Positions 17,665 through 30,334 are shown, counted from the first letter of the stretch. The stretch is DNA of 64,000 nucleotides from Rhizobium sp. ACO-34A (GCA_002600635.1 CP021371.1:3785001-3849000); one strand, 5' to 3'. The notes: generated by a model from the sequence alone, not told the origin. Program-made: numbers and translations.

Positions 17665-18983
17665 CCAGCAACGCGTTCATCGAGAAACTCCGTCACTGGA
17701 GCTGGTCGCCCTATCTGCTTATGCTTCTCTGGGTGGGAATGATTTCCGCTCCGATCCTCGAAAGCGACACCTATCGCTATACCTCTCTGGCACTGGTTGC
17801 TGTCGGCTATCTCTTCTTCAGGCAGAATTATCGCTTGCTGAAGGGCGACTATTTCGCCTATCTCTGTATCGCGTGGGGCATCTACGCCTTCTTCCGTTTT
17901 GCCTACGGCGTTTTCGTGCTGGACGAAAAGGGCACATCGGAATGGCTCTATGTCTTTCCGATCTTCTTTCCGGGCCTGGGCATCGCACTCTATTCCAGCC
18001 GCCAATACGTGTTCCCGGCCATCAGCCTGTTCATGGCGATAGCTTTGGCTGCGTTGCTGCTATCAACCAACTATTCGGGCATATTGGCGGGAGAGCGAAC
18101 CTTCCCGCTTTTTCACAACAACCCGATCCACAGCGCCATAGGCTGCGGACTGATCGTGATCGGCGCATTCTACTGGATGCTCGAGGCTGCGGAAATCGGA
18201 AGACTCGTCGGCTGGAAACGGCACGCGATACCTGTCGCCGGCTGCCTGATCGTCGCACTTGGTCTCTTCAATATTTATGGCGCCAAGTCCAAGGGCGTCT
18301 GGCTGGCGCTGATCTTCACCGTCGTGGTGATGGCGGCAACATCGTTCCTGCACCAGCACAGGCGTTACCTCGTGCCGATTGTCGTCGGCGCTTTCGCAGT
18401 CCTGGCCGTCGGCCTTTACACCGTGCAGGACAACATCGCGGAGTTTGCGGGACCAACCTACGATGCCGCCATAAACCTATCGGAAACCGCACTGGAGGCA
18501 CCGAGTATTACGGGTGCGATGCATTCGGCGATCGAAGCGCCCGAAACACCCGATCCCATGCGCGAGCGCCTCGAATTATGGTCGAATGCACTGGAACTAA
18601 TCACCATGGCTCCGCTTTTCGGCCACGGCAACGATTGGCTGCGCCTCTGGCGTCAGACGACCTATGGCGGCACCCGTTACGTGCTCCTGCACAACGGTTA
18701 CCTTGAGATCCTGGTTCGTCATGGTTTCTTCGGCCTGACGCTCCTCGGCGTCAGTATCGTCATCTCGTGGCGCCGGCTGAGCGAAGCCTACCGGCGAAAG
18801 GCCATCAGCCACAGCACACTGATGTGCGCCTATGTCCTGACCGTCTTTTTCATGGTGACACTTTTCAGCAATTCGAATAATCGGCTGGCGCTCGGGGAGT
18901 CGTTCTTCATGGTCATGGCTGCCGCCGTGTTCGCCATATCTTTCCTGAGCAAGACAAGCCCAGAGGCCACCGGTCCCAGATGA
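17661..18983 (+). CDS. O-antigen ligase / Wzy-like polymerase family protein
   Basis: The 440-aa protein is strongly hydrophobic, with about ten membrane helices and one large periplasmic loop (about residues 255-340) towards the C-terminus. That loop is followed by HNGYLEILVRHGFFGL, the WaaL/Wzy pattern of HN-x2-L-x4-x2-G. Such proteins transfer or polymerise lipid-linked glycans in the periplasm. WaaL and Wzy cannot be told apart by sequence at this level. The start overlaps the GT25 stop (ATGA). Confidence 0.8.
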   Translation: MTSNAFIEKLRHWSWSPYLLMLLWVGMISAPILESDTYRYTSLALVAVGYLFFRQNYRLLKGDYFAYLCIAWGIYAFFRFAYGVFVLDEKGTSEWLYVFPIFFPGLGIALYSSRQYVFPAISLFMAIALAALLLSTNYSGILAGERTFPLFHNNPIHSAIGCGLIVIGAFYWMLEAAEIGRLVGWKRHAIPVAGCLIVALGLFNIYGAKSKGVWLALIFTVVVMAATSFLHQHRRYLVPIVVGAFAVLAVGLYTVQDNIAEFAGPTYDAAINLSETALEAPSITGAMHSAIEAPETPDPMRERLELWSNALELITMAPLFGHGNDWLRLWRQTTYGGTRYVLLHNGYLEILVRHGFFGLTLLGVSIVISWRRLSEAYRRKAISHSTLMCAYVLTVFFMVTLFSNSNNRLALGESFFMVMAAAVFAISFLSKTSPEATGPR

Positions 18984-19537
18984 TGAAACGCCTGTTCGAC
19001 TTTTCCGCCGCGCTGGTCGGACTGATCCTGACCAGCCCGGTCCTGGTGATCGTCGCCATAATCATTCGCCGTACCTCGCCGGGACCGGCGCTCTTCATCC
19101 AGACGCGGGTGGGGCGCAATGAAGTGCCTTTCCAGTGTTACAAGTTCCGCACCATGGCCGCCGGCACCCCGGACGTCGCCTCCCATCACGCGTCCACCGC
19201 CTGGATTACCCCGGTCGGACGGTCGCTGCGCGCCTACAAGCTCGATGAACTGCCCCAGCTTATCAACGTGATCAGGGGAGAGATGAGCCTCGTCGGCCCT
19301 CGCCCCTGCCTGCCAAGCCAGGCGGAAATGATCAGCGAACGGCGCAAGCAGGGCGTATTTTCCATCCGCCCCGGCATCACCGGCAGCGCCCAGCTTGCCG
19401 GCATCGACATGTCCGAGCCAGCAAGACTGGCGGCAGCGGACCGGCAATACATGGACCGGCGATCTTTTGCCGGCGACATTGCCATTCTGATCGCAACGGC
19501 GCTCGGTCGAGGATCCGGCGACGCGGCCCGCAAATAG
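18980..19537 (+). CDS. Monotopic phosphoglycosyl transferase (initiating sugar transferase)
   Basis: The 185-aa protein has a single N-terminal re-entrant hydrophobic segment (about 5-28) and the PGT motifs SPGPALFIQTRVG, CYKFRTM, LDELPQLINV and GEMSLVGPRP, then RPGITGSAQLAG. It is the short PglC-type form without the four extra helices of WbaP. It transfers a phospho-sugar from a nucleotide sugar to undecaprenyl phosphate, starting a surface-glycan repeat unit. Its first ATG (18980) overlaps the previous stop; a second ATG follows directly at 18983. The trio plus the divergent dehydratase/epimerase pair forms a compact polysaccharide locus without a flippase gene. Confidence 0.9.
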   Translation: MMKRLFDFSAALVGLILTSPVLVIVAIIIRRTSPGPALFIQTRVGRNEVPFQCYKFRTMAAGTPDVASHHASTAWITPVGRSLRAYKLDELPQLINVIRGEMSLVGPRPCLPSQAEMISERRKQGVFSIRPGITGSAQLAGIDMSEPARLAAADRQYMDRRSFAGDIAILIATALGRGSGDAARK

Positions 19538-19731
19538 GCAGCGACACCTCGACTATACTCTCCAAGGGCATTTTCACGACCGAAATAGCTGACTAAATTT
19601 GGGCCAAGCAGTCAAAAGCTTCGCGCAAGCTTCAGCGAACCTACGAAAATGGGAAATTAATAATATTATTGATTAAGAGATCGATTCGAACCGGTCTTTG
19701 ACAGCTGAATGACTTAGCCGCAGGAGCTGAA

Positions 19732-19962
19732 ATGAATCAGCAATCAAATCTTGAGGCCTGGGCGTTAAATCGGGCACAGCAGATCGTGTTGCAGCAGGGC
19801 GTCAATCTTGTCGTTGCCGCCCAGCGACTGGATCGCAAGCAAACGACGGTGAACACATACGCTCTTCGCAAGGCAATCATGGATTCCTTGATGGAAGCAG
19901 TCGCAAGTTCTTCCGTAATTCCCCCACAGTATAGCGAAGACATTCTCGAAGCCGGATACTGA
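19732..19962 (+). CDS. Small hypothetical protein, 76 aa
   Basis: A short, probably cytoplasmic protein preceded by a clear AGGAG ribosome site 6-7 nt before ATG 19732. The sequence is helix-rich (ALNRAQQIVLQQGVNLVVAA, then a basic RLDRKQTT stretch) with no membrane segment or cysteine. I do not recognise a family. The upstream 195 bp is AT-rich for this genome (AATAATATTATT at 19656-19667) and contains an inverted AAGCTT pair around a CGCG core near 19617-19633, consistent with a promoter. It is convergent with cbbR. Confidence 0.55.
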   Translation: MNQQSNLEAWALNRAQQIVLQQGVNLVVAAQRLDRKQTTVNTYALRKAIMDSLMEAVASSSVIPPQYSEDILEAGY

Positions 19963-20001
19963 ACCGGAGGCGCGCGCCGTCCTTCTTTCGACGCTCTTCG
20001 C

Positions 20002-20943
20002 TCAGCCGAAAGCGTTTGCCGGATAAGGCTTTGCCACCACCGGCAGATGGCGTGCTCCTTCCGTCAGCAGAAAGCGTTCGAAAGCCTGCATGGCAGGGTT
20101 GAAGGACCGGTCGCGGCGCGACACGCTGAACCATTGCCGGCGGATCGGCGTGTCCACCACGTCGAGAATGACGAGCCGACCGAGCTTGACCTCCTGCTCG
20201 ATGGTATGGGCCGAGATGAAGGCAATGCCGAGCCCGGCGATGACCGCCTGCTTGATCGTCTCGTTCGATCCCATTTCCGTTCCGAGTTCCTCAAGGCGAC
20301 GGGGAACCGCGCTCAGGAAGATTTCGAGCGATATCCTCGTACCCGACCCTCTCTCGCGCACGAGGAACTGCTCTTCCGCGATCCGCTCCCGGGAGATGTC
20401 GAGAACATTCGCCAACGGATGGTCGGCCGGGGCGATGAAGACCAGCGGATGATCGCCGAAGACCTGCGAGCGAACCTCGAAATCTCGCGGGGGACGCCCC
20501 ATCAGGGCGATGTCGAACTCATGGTCGCGAAGCTTCTGGATGATCTCGGCGCGGTTACCGATGAAGAGGTTGATCTCGATCGATGGCGCGTGCTTTCGAA
20601 AGGCGGCGATCAGCTGCGGGGCGAAATACTTGCCAGTCGATACCACGCCCAGCCGCAGCCTGCCTGTGCGCAAGCCCTTCATCGCACTGATGGATTCATC
20701 GAGCGCGGAAAGACTGTCCTCCACCGAACGCGCCGCCTCCAGAAACGCGAGACCGAACCCGGTCGGCACCATGCCCTCCCGTCCGCGGTCGAAGAGCGCT
20801 ACACCCGCGTCCCGCTCGAGCTGCTGGATCTGCAGCGTGAGCGCTGGCCCGGTCAGACCCAATTCGGCTGCGGCAAGATTGATCTTGCCCAGCCGGCAGA
20901 CGGCTTCGATCGTACGGAGCTGGCGGATGGTGACGTTGCGCAT
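20002..20943 (-). CDS. cbbR: CbbR, LysR-type regulator of the Calvin cycle operon
   Basis: The 313-aa LysR protein has an N-terminal winged helix-turn-helix (residues 5-63; INLAAAELGLTGPALTLQIQ) and a substrate-binding-like effector domain (about 90-300). It is divergent from cbbF with a 103-bp shared region, the standard CbbR arrangement. CbbR proteins activate cbb operons in response to metabolites such as RuBP, NADPH or phosphoenolpyruvate, depending on the species. A probable binding site lies 10 bp from its start codon. The assignment rests mostly on position plus family. Confidence 0.92.
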   Translation of the reverse strand: MRNVTIRQLRTIEAVCRLGKINLAAAELGLTGPALTLQIQQLERDAGVALFDRGREGMVPTGFGLAFLEAARSVEDSLSALDESISAMKGLRTGRLRLGVVSTGKYFAPQLIAAFRKHAPSIEINLFIGNRAEIIQKLRDHEFDIALMGRPPRDFEVRSQVFGDHPLVFIAPADHPLANVLDISRERIAEEQFLVRERGSGTRISLEIFLSAVPRRLEELGTEMGSNETIKQAVIAGLGIAFISAHTIEQEVKLGRLVILDVVDTPIRRQWFSVSRRDRSFNPAMQAFERFLLTEGARHLPVVAKPYPANAFG

Positions 20944-20952
20944 GCTATAAAG

Positions 20953-20965
20953 TAAATATTTCTAA
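20953..20965. promoter_or_regulatory. Candidate CbbR binding site (TNA-N7-TNA)
   Basis: TAA-ATATTTC-TAA fits the TNA-N7-TNA half-site consensus reported for CbbR operators. It lies in the AT-rich 103-bp gap between cbbR and cbbF. Further T-rich half sites around 20980-21000 may extend it. Confidence 0.5.
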
Positions 20966-21046
20966 TTTCGATAGTCAACATAATAAATTTTACAAACTTA
21001 CCGATTGCTTCATCCTTGCCCTCGACCGTCTATGGGAGGAGACATC

Positions 21047-22096
21047 ATGTCGGGCGCAACACTGGAGGCCTACCTCGTTTCATGCATGGCAGAGCGCGGC
21101 GAAGCGGGCCGCGACGTAGCCGTAATCATTCAGCGGCTGGCAATGGCCGCACTCGAAATCCGCAAGCTGGTTGGGCAAGGGGCGCTCAACGACACGTTCC
21201 ACGGGCTGCGCGACAGCTCCAACACGGACGGCGATATCCAGAAGGAACTGGACGTCATCTGCGACGACCTGTTCCTGTCCTGCCTGCACGGAGCACCGGT
21301 GGCCTATTACGCCTCGGAGGAGCTGGAAAACCCGATCCTGCTCGATCCCGCCGCCCGTCTGGCGGTTGCCATCGATCCACTCGACGGCTCGTCGAACATC
21401 GACACCAACGTCTCGATCGGCACCATATTTTCAATTCTGCCGGCCCTGAAGAATGCCGAGGCGGATGCAACCGCAACCTTCCTGCAGCCGGGACACCGGC
21501 AGCTTGCCGCCGGTTTCTTCATCTACGGACCGCAGACCGCGCTGGTCCTGTCGCTCGGCAAGGGCACGGAGATCTTCATTTTTTCAAGCCGCCTCGGCTG
21601 CTTCGTGCAGGCCTACAAGTCGGTTGCCATTCCGGACCGTGCGCACGAATTCGCCATCAACACCTCGAACTACCGGCATTGGGAAGAAGCGATCAGGCTT
21701 TATGTCGACGATTGCCTCGCCGGTGCGGAAGGCCCGCGCGAGCGGGATTTCAACATGCGCTGGATCGCCTCGCTGGTGACGGAAGCCTACCGCATCCTCG
21801 TACGTGGCGGCATCTTCCTTTACCCCTCCGACGGCCGGAAAGGCTATTCCCACGGCCGGCTGCGGCTCGTCTACGAAGCCAACCCCATCGCCTTCCTCAT
21901 CGAGAACGCTTCAGGTGCGGCGACCGACAGCGTCACCCGCATTCTCGATCTCGAACCGGAAAGCCTGCACCAGCGCGTGCCGCTGGTCTTCGGTTCCCGC
22001 CGCGAGGTGACCCGCGTCGCCCGCTACCATGTCGACCCCGCGATGATCGGTGAACGCGCGCCCCTGTTCGGCAAGCGCGGTCTGTTCCGGGCCTGA
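21047..22096 (+). CDS. cbbF: Fructose-1,6-bisphosphatase class I (Calvin cycle)
   Basis: The 349-aa class I FBPase carries the metal-binding core IDPLDGSSNIDTNVSIGTIF (about residues 109-128) and the substrate loop SDGRKGYSHGRLRLVYEANP near residue 262. Proteobacterial CbbF enzymes hydrolyse fructose-1,6- and often sedoheptulose-1,7-bisphosphate in the regeneration phase of the cycle. ATG 21047 is chosen for its GGGAGGAG ribosome site and start alignment; another ATG at 21032 is in frame. It is the first gene of a tightly packed operon under CbbR control. Confidence 0.95.
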   Translation: MSGATLEAYLVSCMAERGEAGRDVAVIIQRLAMAALEIRKLVGQGALNDTFHGLRDSSNTDGDIQKELDVICDDLFLSCLHGAPVAYYASEELENPILLDPAARLAVAIDPLDGSSNIDTNVSIGTIFSILPALKNAEADATATFLQPGHRQLAAGFFIYGPQTALVLSLGKGTEIFIFSSRLGCFVQAYKSVAIPDRAHEFAINTSNYRHWEEAIRLYVDDCLAGAEGPRERDFNMRWIASLVTEAYRILVRGGIFLYPSDGRKGYSHGRLRLVYEANPIAFLIENASGAATDSVTRILDLEPESLHQRVPLVFGSRREVTRVARYHVDPAMIGERAPLFGKRGLFRA

Positions 22097-22106
22097 GGAG
22101 AAAAGA

Positions 22107-22976
22107 ATGTCCGCAAAATACCCGATCATTTCCATTACGGGCTCGTCCGGCGCCGGCACCACCACCGTAAAGGACACCTTCGAGAAGATCTTCAAGCGCG
22201 AGAATATCTCCGCCTCCTTCATCGAGGGCGATGCCTTCCACCGCTATGACCGCGAAGCGATGAAGGCAAAGATCGCCGAGGAAAAGGCCAAGGGCGTCGA
22301 CTTCACTCATTTCGCAGCCGAGGCCAACGAACTCGAAATCCTCGAAAGCGTGTTTTCGGAATATGGTCGCCGTGGCGTCGGCCGCACCCGCCATTATATC
22401 CACGACGACGGCGAGGCCGCGAAATACGGCACCGCGCCCGGAACCTTCACCGAATGGGAGGAATTCCGCGACAGCGACCTTCTATTCTACGAAGGCCTGC
22501 ATGGCTGCGCCGTCACCGAAAATGCCAATCTCGCCCAGCATTGCGACCTGAAGATCGGCGTCGTTCCGGTCATCAATCTCGAATGGATCCAGAAGATCCA
22601 TCGCGACAAGGCGACCCGCGGCTATTCCACCGAAGCCGTCACCGACACGATCCTCCGGCGCATGCCCGACTATGTGCATTACATCTGCCCGCAATTCTCG
22701 CTGACGGACATCAACTTCCAGCGCGTGCCGATCGTCGACACGTCCAATCCGTTCATCACGCGATGGATCCCGACACCCGCCGAATCCATGCTGGTGATCC
22801 GCTTCGCCAATCCGCGCGGGATCGATTTTCCCTACCTGCTGTCGATGCTGCAGAACAGCTTCATGTCACGCGCCAATTCGATCGTCGTTCCCGGCGACAA
22901 GCTCGATCTGGCCATGCAGCTCATTTTCACGCCGCTCATCCACAAACTGCTCGAACGCAAGCATCGCATGTCTTGA
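22107..22976 (+). CDS. cbbP: Phosphoribulokinase
   Basis: The 289-aa protein has the proteobacterial octameric PRK length and Walker [18 protein letters not shown] (residues 8-24). The acidic catalytic segment [15 protein letters not shown] follows, with [12 protein letters not shown] further on. PRK makes ribulose-1,5-bisphosphate from ribulose-5-phosphate and ATP, one of two reactions unique to the Calvin cycle. It starts 10 bp after cbbF with a GAGGAG ribosome site. Proteobacterial CbbP is typically activated by NADH; nothing in the sequence argues otherwise. Confidence 0.96.
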   Translation: MSAKYPIISITGSSGAGTTTVKDTFEKIFKRENISASFIEGDAFHRYDREAMKAKIAEEKAKGVDFTHFAAEANELEILESVFSEYGRRGVGRTRHYIHDDGEAAKYGTAPGTFTEWEEFRDSDLLFYEGLHGCAVTENANLAQHCDLKIGVVPVINLEWIQKIHRDKATRGYSTEAVTDTILRRMPDYVHYICPQFSLTDINFQRVPIVDTSNPFITRWIPTPAESMLVIRFANPRGIDFPYLLSMLQNSFMSRANSIVVPGDKLDLAMQLIFTPLIHKLLERKHRMS

Positions 22977-22987
22977 GGAGGACGCCC

Positions 22988-25015
22988 ATGAACATCTCCC
23001 AGAAAGCAACCAGTTCCGCCGCCATTGCCGAGAAGGACATGGCCAATGCCATCCGTTTCCTGGCGATGGATGCCGTGCAGAAAGCCAATTCCGGCCACCC
23101 CGGCATGCCGATGGGCATGGCGGATGCGGTGACGGTGCTGTTCAACCGCTTCATCCGGATCGATCCGTCCATGCCGGACTGGCCCGACCGCGACCGCTTC
23201 GTGCTGTCGGCAGGGCATGGCTCGATGCTGCTCTATGCGATCCACCACCTGATCGGCTTTGCCGACATGCCGATGTCCGAGCTTTCCTCTTTCCGCCAGT
23301 TCGGCGCGAAGACGGCGGGGCATCCCGAATACGGCCACGCGCTTGGCATCGAGACGACCACCGGTCCGCTCGGACAGGGCATCTCCACCGCAGTCGGCAT
23401 GGCGATCGCCGAACAGATGATGGCGGCCCGCTTCGGCTCGTCGCTCTGCAATCACTTCACCTATGTCGTTGCCGGGGACGGCTGCCTTCAGGAAGGCATC
23501 AGCCACGAGGCGATCGACCTTGCCGGCCATCTGAAGCTGCGCAAGCTCATCGTACTCTGGGACGACAACCGTATTTCCATCGACGGGGCGACCTCCCTGT
23601 CCACGTCGATGGACCAGCTGGCGCGCTTTCGCGCTGCCGGCTGGAACGCTCAGGCCGTCGATGGCCACGATCCCGAAGCCGTGGCCAAGGCCATCGACCG
23701 CGCCCGCAAGAGCCGCAAGCCCTCGCTGGTCGCCTGCCGCACGCTGATCGGCAAGGGAGCGGCCAGCATGGAAGGTTCCCACAAGACCCATGGTGCTGCT
23801 CTCGGCGACAAGGAGATCACCGCCACCCGCGAAAAGCTCGACTGGCCCCACCCGCCCTTCTTCGTGCCGCCGCAGATCAAGTCTGCTTGGGAGGGCGTGG
23901 CGGTCCGTGGACGTGCGGCACGCGAAACCTGGGAAATCCGCCGGGACGCCACCCGTTCGAAGGCACGCTATGAACGTACCATCAACAGGGATATCGGTCC
24001 TGAAATTGCACGCCGGCTTGCCAGATTCCGCAACGAACACCGGGAAAAGGCCACCAAAGTCGCGACCCGGCAGGCTTCCCAGATGGCGCTGGAAGTCATC
24101 AACGGCGCAACCGACCTAACCATCGGCGGCTCGGCGGACCTGACCGGCTCCAACCTCACCATGACCTCTCAGACGCAACCCATCGTCGCCGGTAGCTTCC
24201 GTGGCCGTTACCTGCATTACGGCATTCGCGAACATGCCATGGCGGCGGCGATGAACGGCATCGCTTTGCATGGCGGCTTCGTTCCCTATGGCGGCACCTT
24301 CCTTGTGTTCGCCGATTATGCCCGCGGCGCGATCCGTCTTTCCGCTCTCATGGGACTGCCGGTCGTCTATGTGCTGACCCACGATTCCATCGGGCTCGGC
24401 GAGGACGGCCCGACCCACCAGCCGGTCGAGCATCTCGCCATGCTGAGGGCGACGCCTAATATCAACGTCTTCCGGCCTGCCGACATCATCGAGACGGCCG
24501 AATGCTGGGAACTGGCCCTCACCGAAAAATCGACCCCGAGCGCGCTCGCGCTGTCGCGGCAGGCCCTGCCGATGCTGCGAGCAACGGACACCCAGGAAAA
24601 CCTCTCCGCACGGGGAGCCTATATCCTGCGGGAAGCGAAGGGGCCGCGCGACATCACGTTGCTCGCCACCGGTTCGGAAGTGGAAATCGCCGTCCAGGCC
24701 GCCGACAAGTTGCGCGCCGAAAACGGCGTCGAGGCCGCGGTCGTTTCCATGCCCTCATGGGAAAAGTTCGAGACCCAGACCGACGCCTACCAGAGACGGA
24801 TACTGGGCGGCGCACCACGCATTGCCGTCGAAGCCGCCGGGCGGCTGGGCTGGGACCGCTGGATCGGCCCCCATGGCACCTTCATCGGCATGCAGGGCTT
24901 CGGAGCCTCCGCCCCGGCCGGCGAACTCTACCGGCATTTCGGCATCACCCCGGAGCACGTCGCGGCGGAAGCGCTGCATCTCATCAGCCGCGGCCGGAAG
25001 GAACGCCAGCGATGA
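22988..25015 (+). CDS. cbbT: Transketolase
   Basis: The 675-aa protein starts its thiamine-binding half with [15 protein letters not shown]. It has the TPP motif [20 protein letters not shown] and the C-terminal pyrimidine-domain segment [20 protein letters not shown], all at transketolase spacing. In the cycle it transfers two-carbon units from F6P and S7P to GAP to make E4P, R5P and Xu5P. ATG 22988 follows the cbbP stop by 11 bp with GAGGAGGA upstream; the same frame is open further left inside cbbP but that part encodes nothing. Confidence 0.95.
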   Translation: MNISQKATSSAAIAEKDMANAIRFLAMDAVQKANSGHPGMPMGMADAVTVLFNRFIRIDPSMPDWPDRDRFVLSAGHGSMLLYAIHHLIGFADMPMSELSSFRQFGAKTAGHPEYGHALGIETTTGPLGQGISTAVGMAIAEQMMAARFGSSLCNHFTYVVAGDGCLQEGISHEAIDLAGHLKLRKLIVLWDDNRISIDGATSLSTSMDQLARFRAAGWNAQAVDGHDPEAVAKAIDRARKSRKPSLVACRTLIGKGAASMEGSHKTHGAALGDKEITATREKLDWPHPPFFVPPQIKSAWEGVAVRGRAARETWEIRRDATRSKARYERTINRDIGPEIARRLARFRNEHREKATKVATRQASQMALEVINGATDLTIGGSADLTGSNLTMTSQTQPIVAGSFRGRYLHYGIREHAMAAAMNGIALHGGFVPYGGTFLVFADYARGAIRLSALMGLPVVYVLTHDSIGLGEDGPTHQPVEHLAMLRATPNINVFRPADIIETAECWELALTEKSTPSALALSRQALPMLRATDTQENLSARGAYILREAKGPRDITLLATGSEVEIAVQAADKLRAENGVEAAVVSMPSWEKFETQTDAYQRRILGGAPRIAVEAAGRLGWDRWIGPHGTFIGMQGFGASAPAGELYRHFGITPEHVAAEALHLISRGRKERQR

Positions 25016-25063
25016 CCCGCAGGCACACCCCATTCAACCATCAACCCGGAAAGGAGGCCTGAC

Positions 25064-27635
<2,572 letters not shown>

Positions 27636-27662
27636 CGTCAGAACAGAATAAGGAGAACGGAA

Positions 27663-28052
27663 ATGCGTATCACCCAGGGCTGCTTCTCGTTCCTGCCCGA
27701 CCTCACGGACGAACAGATCACCGCACAGGTGGAATACTGCCTGCGCAGGGGCTGGGCCATCGGCATCGAACATACCGACGACCCCCATCCGCGGAACACC
27801 TATTGGGAAATGTGGGGCCACCCGATGTTCGACCTGAAGGACGCCAAGGGCGTGACGATGGAGCTCGACGATTGCCGCAAGGCCTATCCCCAGCACTACA
27901 TCCGGCTCAACGCCTTCGATTCCTCCCGCGGCTTCGAAACGGTGACCATGTCCTTCATCGTCAACCGCCCGGAAAACGAGCCGGAACTGGCAATGACCCG
28001 GACCGATGTGCGCAGCCGGTCGCAGAACTACTCGTGGGCGACGGCGCGCTGA
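27663..28052 (+). CDS. cbbS: RuBisCO small subunit, form IC
   Basis: The 129-aa small subunit begins MRITQGCFSFLPDLTDEQI and has WEMWGHPMFDLKDAKGV, both standard for red-type (form IC/ID) small subunits. The C-terminal extension after about residue 105 (FIVNRPENEPELAMTRTDV) is the part that forms the beta-hairpin barrel over the central channel in red-type L8S8 enzymes. It follows cbbL by 27 bp with an AAGGAGAA ribosome site. Confidence 0.96.
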   Translation: MRITQGCFSFLPDLTDEQITAQVEYCLRRGWAIGIEHTDDPHPRNTYWEMWGHPMFDLKDAKGVTMELDDCRKAYPQHYIRLNAFDSSRGFETVTMSFIVNRPENEPELAMTRTDVRSRSQNYSWATAR

Positions 28053-28084
28053 TCGGACCGGGAACATGAGAGGGAGGAAGGACA

Positions 28085-29017
28085 ATGGGCATTCCAGAGA
28101 AGATCCCGGAGGAAGAAGGTCCTCCTGAAACCGTCGATCTCAGGGAGGAATATCGCACCTCCGGTGTGAGCGACATTCTCGACGAGCTGGACCGCCAGCT
28201 CGTCGGCCTGAAACCGGTGAAGCAGCGGATCCGCGAGACAGCGGCACTGCTTCTGGTCGAGCGGGCACGCCGCGCCATGGGGCTTTCCCACGAGCCTCCC
28301 TCCCTGCACATGAGCTTCACCGGCAATCCCGGCACCGGCAAGACCACGGTGGCACTGCGCATGGCCGACCTGCTCCACCGGCTGGGCTATATCCGCAAGG
28401 GCCATCTGGTCTCGGTGACCCGCGACGATCTGGTGGGCCAGTATATCGGACACACGGCGCCGAAGACCAAGGAGATCCTGAAGAAGGCCATGGGCGGCGT
28501 GCTATTCATCGACGAGGCCTACTATCTCTATCGCCCCGACAACGAGCGCGACTACGGCCAGGAAGCAATCGAAATCCTGCTGCAGGTCATGGAAAACAAC
28601 CGCGACGACCTCGTGGTGATCCTTGCCGGCTATTCCGACCGGATGGACCGCTTCTTCGAAAGCAATCCCGGTTTCCGCTCGCGCATCGCCCACCACATCG
28701 ACTTCCCGGATTATGACGACGGAGAACTGCTCTCCATCGCCGAAAGCATGCTGGACCGGCAGGGCTATCACCTCGACCGGGGGGCGGTGACAGTGATGGC
28801 AGACTATATCGCCCGCCGGCGCGGCCAGCCGCATTTCGCCAATGCCCGCTCCATCCGCAACGCGCTCGACCGGGCGCGGCTGCGACAGGCCAACCGGCTG
28901 TTCGAGGAGACGAAAGGCCCCGTCAACGCCGAGCAGCTCTCCACCATCATCGACCGAGACATCGCCGCCAGCCGTGTCTTCACCATGCCAGGCCAGCCCC
29001 GGGAGGTATCGCCATGA
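28085..29017 (+). CDS. cbbX: CbbX, AAA+ red-type RuBisCO activase
   Basis: The 310-aa AAA+ protein has Walker [21 protein letters not shown], the pore-loop region [11 protein letters not shown], Walker [14 protein letters not shown], sensor-1 [11 protein letters not shown] and an arginine-finger region [20 protein letters not shown]. CbbX hexamers pull on the RuBisCO large-subunit C-terminus to remove inhibitory sugar phosphates, using ATP and responding to RuBP. Its place after cbbS matches the form IC enzyme. The 3' end overlaps cbbE by 4 bp. Confidence 0.96.
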   Translation: MGIPEKIPEEEGPPETVDLREEYRTSGVSDILDELDRQLVGLKPVKQRIRETAALLLVERARRAMGLSHEPPSLHMSFTGNPGTGKTTVALRMADLLHRLGYIRKGHLVSVTRDDLVGQYIGHTAPKTKEILKKAMGGVLFIDEAYYLYRPDNERDYGQEAIEILLQVMENNRDDLVVILAGYSDRMDRFFESNPGFRSRIAHHIDFPDYDDGELLSIAESMLDRQGYHLDRGAVTVMADYIARRRGQPHFANARSIRNALDRARLRQANRLFEETKGPVNAEQLSTIIDRDIAASRVFTMPGQPREVSP

Positions 29018-29718
29018 TAACCGAGATGACACCCAAGACGACAACCGACATCATCATCGCGCCGTCGGTGCTGTCGGCCGATTTCTCACGCCTCGGTGAA
29101 GAGGTCGAGGCCGTCTGCCGCGCCGGGGCCGACTGGATCCATCTCGATGTGATGGACGGTCATTTCGTGCCGAACATCACCTTCGGACCTCCGGTCATCA
29201 AGGCCATCCGTAGCCGCACCGACAAGGTGTTCGACTGCCACCTGATGATCGAGCCGGCCGATCCCTATCTCGCGGCCTTCGCGGAAGCCGGCTGCGACTA
29301 CATCACCGTCCATGCCGAGGCCTGCACCCATCTCGACCGCTCGCTTCAGGCGATCCGCGATCTCGGCTGCAAGGCCGGCGTCTCGCTCAATCCCTCGACG
29401 CCGGAAAACGTCATCGAATATTCACTTGATCGCGTCGACCTCGTGCTGATGATGACCGTGAACCCCGGATTCGGCGGTCAGGCCTTCATCCCTTCGGTGG
29501 TGGAAAAGGTCCGGCGGGTGAAATCGATGATCGGCAAGAGGCCGATCATGATCGAAATCGACGGCGGCGTTACGCCACAGACGGCGCCGCTGGTAGTGTC
29601 CGCAGGAGCCGATATACTCGTTGCAGGCTCGGCGATCTTCAAGGGCGGCGAACAGGCCTACGCGGACAACATTTCCGCATTGCGCAAGGCATCGGAAAGG
29701 GTTCGCGAAGCCGCCTGA
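29014..29718 (+). CDS. cbbE: Ribulose-phosphate 3-epimerase
   Basis: The 234-aa TIM-barrel epimerase has [20 protein letters not shown] at the N-terminus, metal-binding [24 protein letters not shown] and the phosphate-binding [13 protein letters not shown] and EIDGGV. It interconverts xylulose-5-phosphate and ribulose-5-phosphate, feeding phosphoribulokinase. Its start overlaps the cbbX stop. An N-terminal extension of about 13 residues precedes the barrel; a start at a later codon is possible but ATG 29014 is the overlap-coupled one. Confidence 0.94.
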   Translation: MITEMTPKTTTDIIIAPSVLSADFSRLGEEVEAVCRAGADWIHLDVMDGHFVPNITFGPPVIKAIRSRTDKVFDCHLMIEPADPYLAAFAEAGCDYITVHAEACTHLDRSLQAIRDLGCKAGVSLNPSTPENVIEYSLDRVDLVLMMTVNPGFGGQAFIPSVVEKVRRVKSMIGKRPIMIEIDGGVTPQTAPLVVSAGADILVAGSAIFKGGEQAYADNISALRKASERVREAA

Positions 29719-29740
29719 AACCAGCAAAAGGGGGAAGACA

Positions 29741-30334
29741 ATGGCAGCGACAGCACCGATTTGCGATTTTGGCTGGAAAGCCGTGGATGCCCGCCTCATC
29801 GGGACCGAGGGACGGGCCTTTTCGATCCACGATCTCGCCGGCCCGAACGGGCTTGTCGTCGCCTTCATCTGCAATCATTGCCCCTATGTGAAGGCCGTGA
29901 TCGAGCGCATCGTCGAGGATGCCCTCGAACTCGAAAAGCACGGTATCGGCTTCGTGGCGATCAACTCCAACGATGCCAGCGCCTATCCCGACGATTCCTT
30001 CGAGAACATGAAGCGTTTCGCCGAGGAACACCTTCTTCCGTTCCCCTATCTCCACGATGGGGATCAGGCTGTCGCCCGCACCTACGGTGCTGTCTGCACA
30101 CCGGATTTCTTCGGCTTCAACAATGGACTGGAACTGCAATATCGCGGCCGCCTCGATGCATCACGCAAGGAAAAGGAAGCCGGCGACCTGCGACGCGACC
30201 TCCTCGCGGCGATGATCCAGATTGCCCGGACCGGACAGGGACCCGCCGTGCAGCAGCCCTCCATTGGCTGCTCGATCAAGTGGAAAGCCGGCAGCCCGGC
30301 CGACGACTGGTCTTCGGTGACGGTTCATTCCTGA
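29741..30334 (+). CDS. Thioredoxin-like (AhpC/TSA/redoxin) protein
   Basis: The 197-aa cytoplasmic protein (no signal peptide) has FICNHCPYVKAVIERI, a CxxC thioredoxin-type site with residues N-H between the cysteines, and the cis-Pro loop VCTPDFFGFN. This is the widespread thioredoxin-family protein group annotated as AhpC/TSA or redoxin. It starts 22 bp after cbbE with AGGGGGAAG upstream and is the last gene of the operon. A redox role in tuning Calvin cycle enzymes is tempting but only inferred from position. Confidence 0.82.
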   Translation: MAATAPICDFGWKAVDARLIGTEGRAFSIHDLAGPNGLVVAFICNHCPYVKAVIERIVEDALELEKHGIGFVAINSNDASAYPDDSFENMKRFAEEHLLPFPYLHDGDQAVARTYGAVCTPDFFGFNNGLELQYRGRLDASRKEKEAGDLRRDLLAAMIQIARTGQGPAVQQPSIGCSIKWKAGSPADDWSSVTVHS

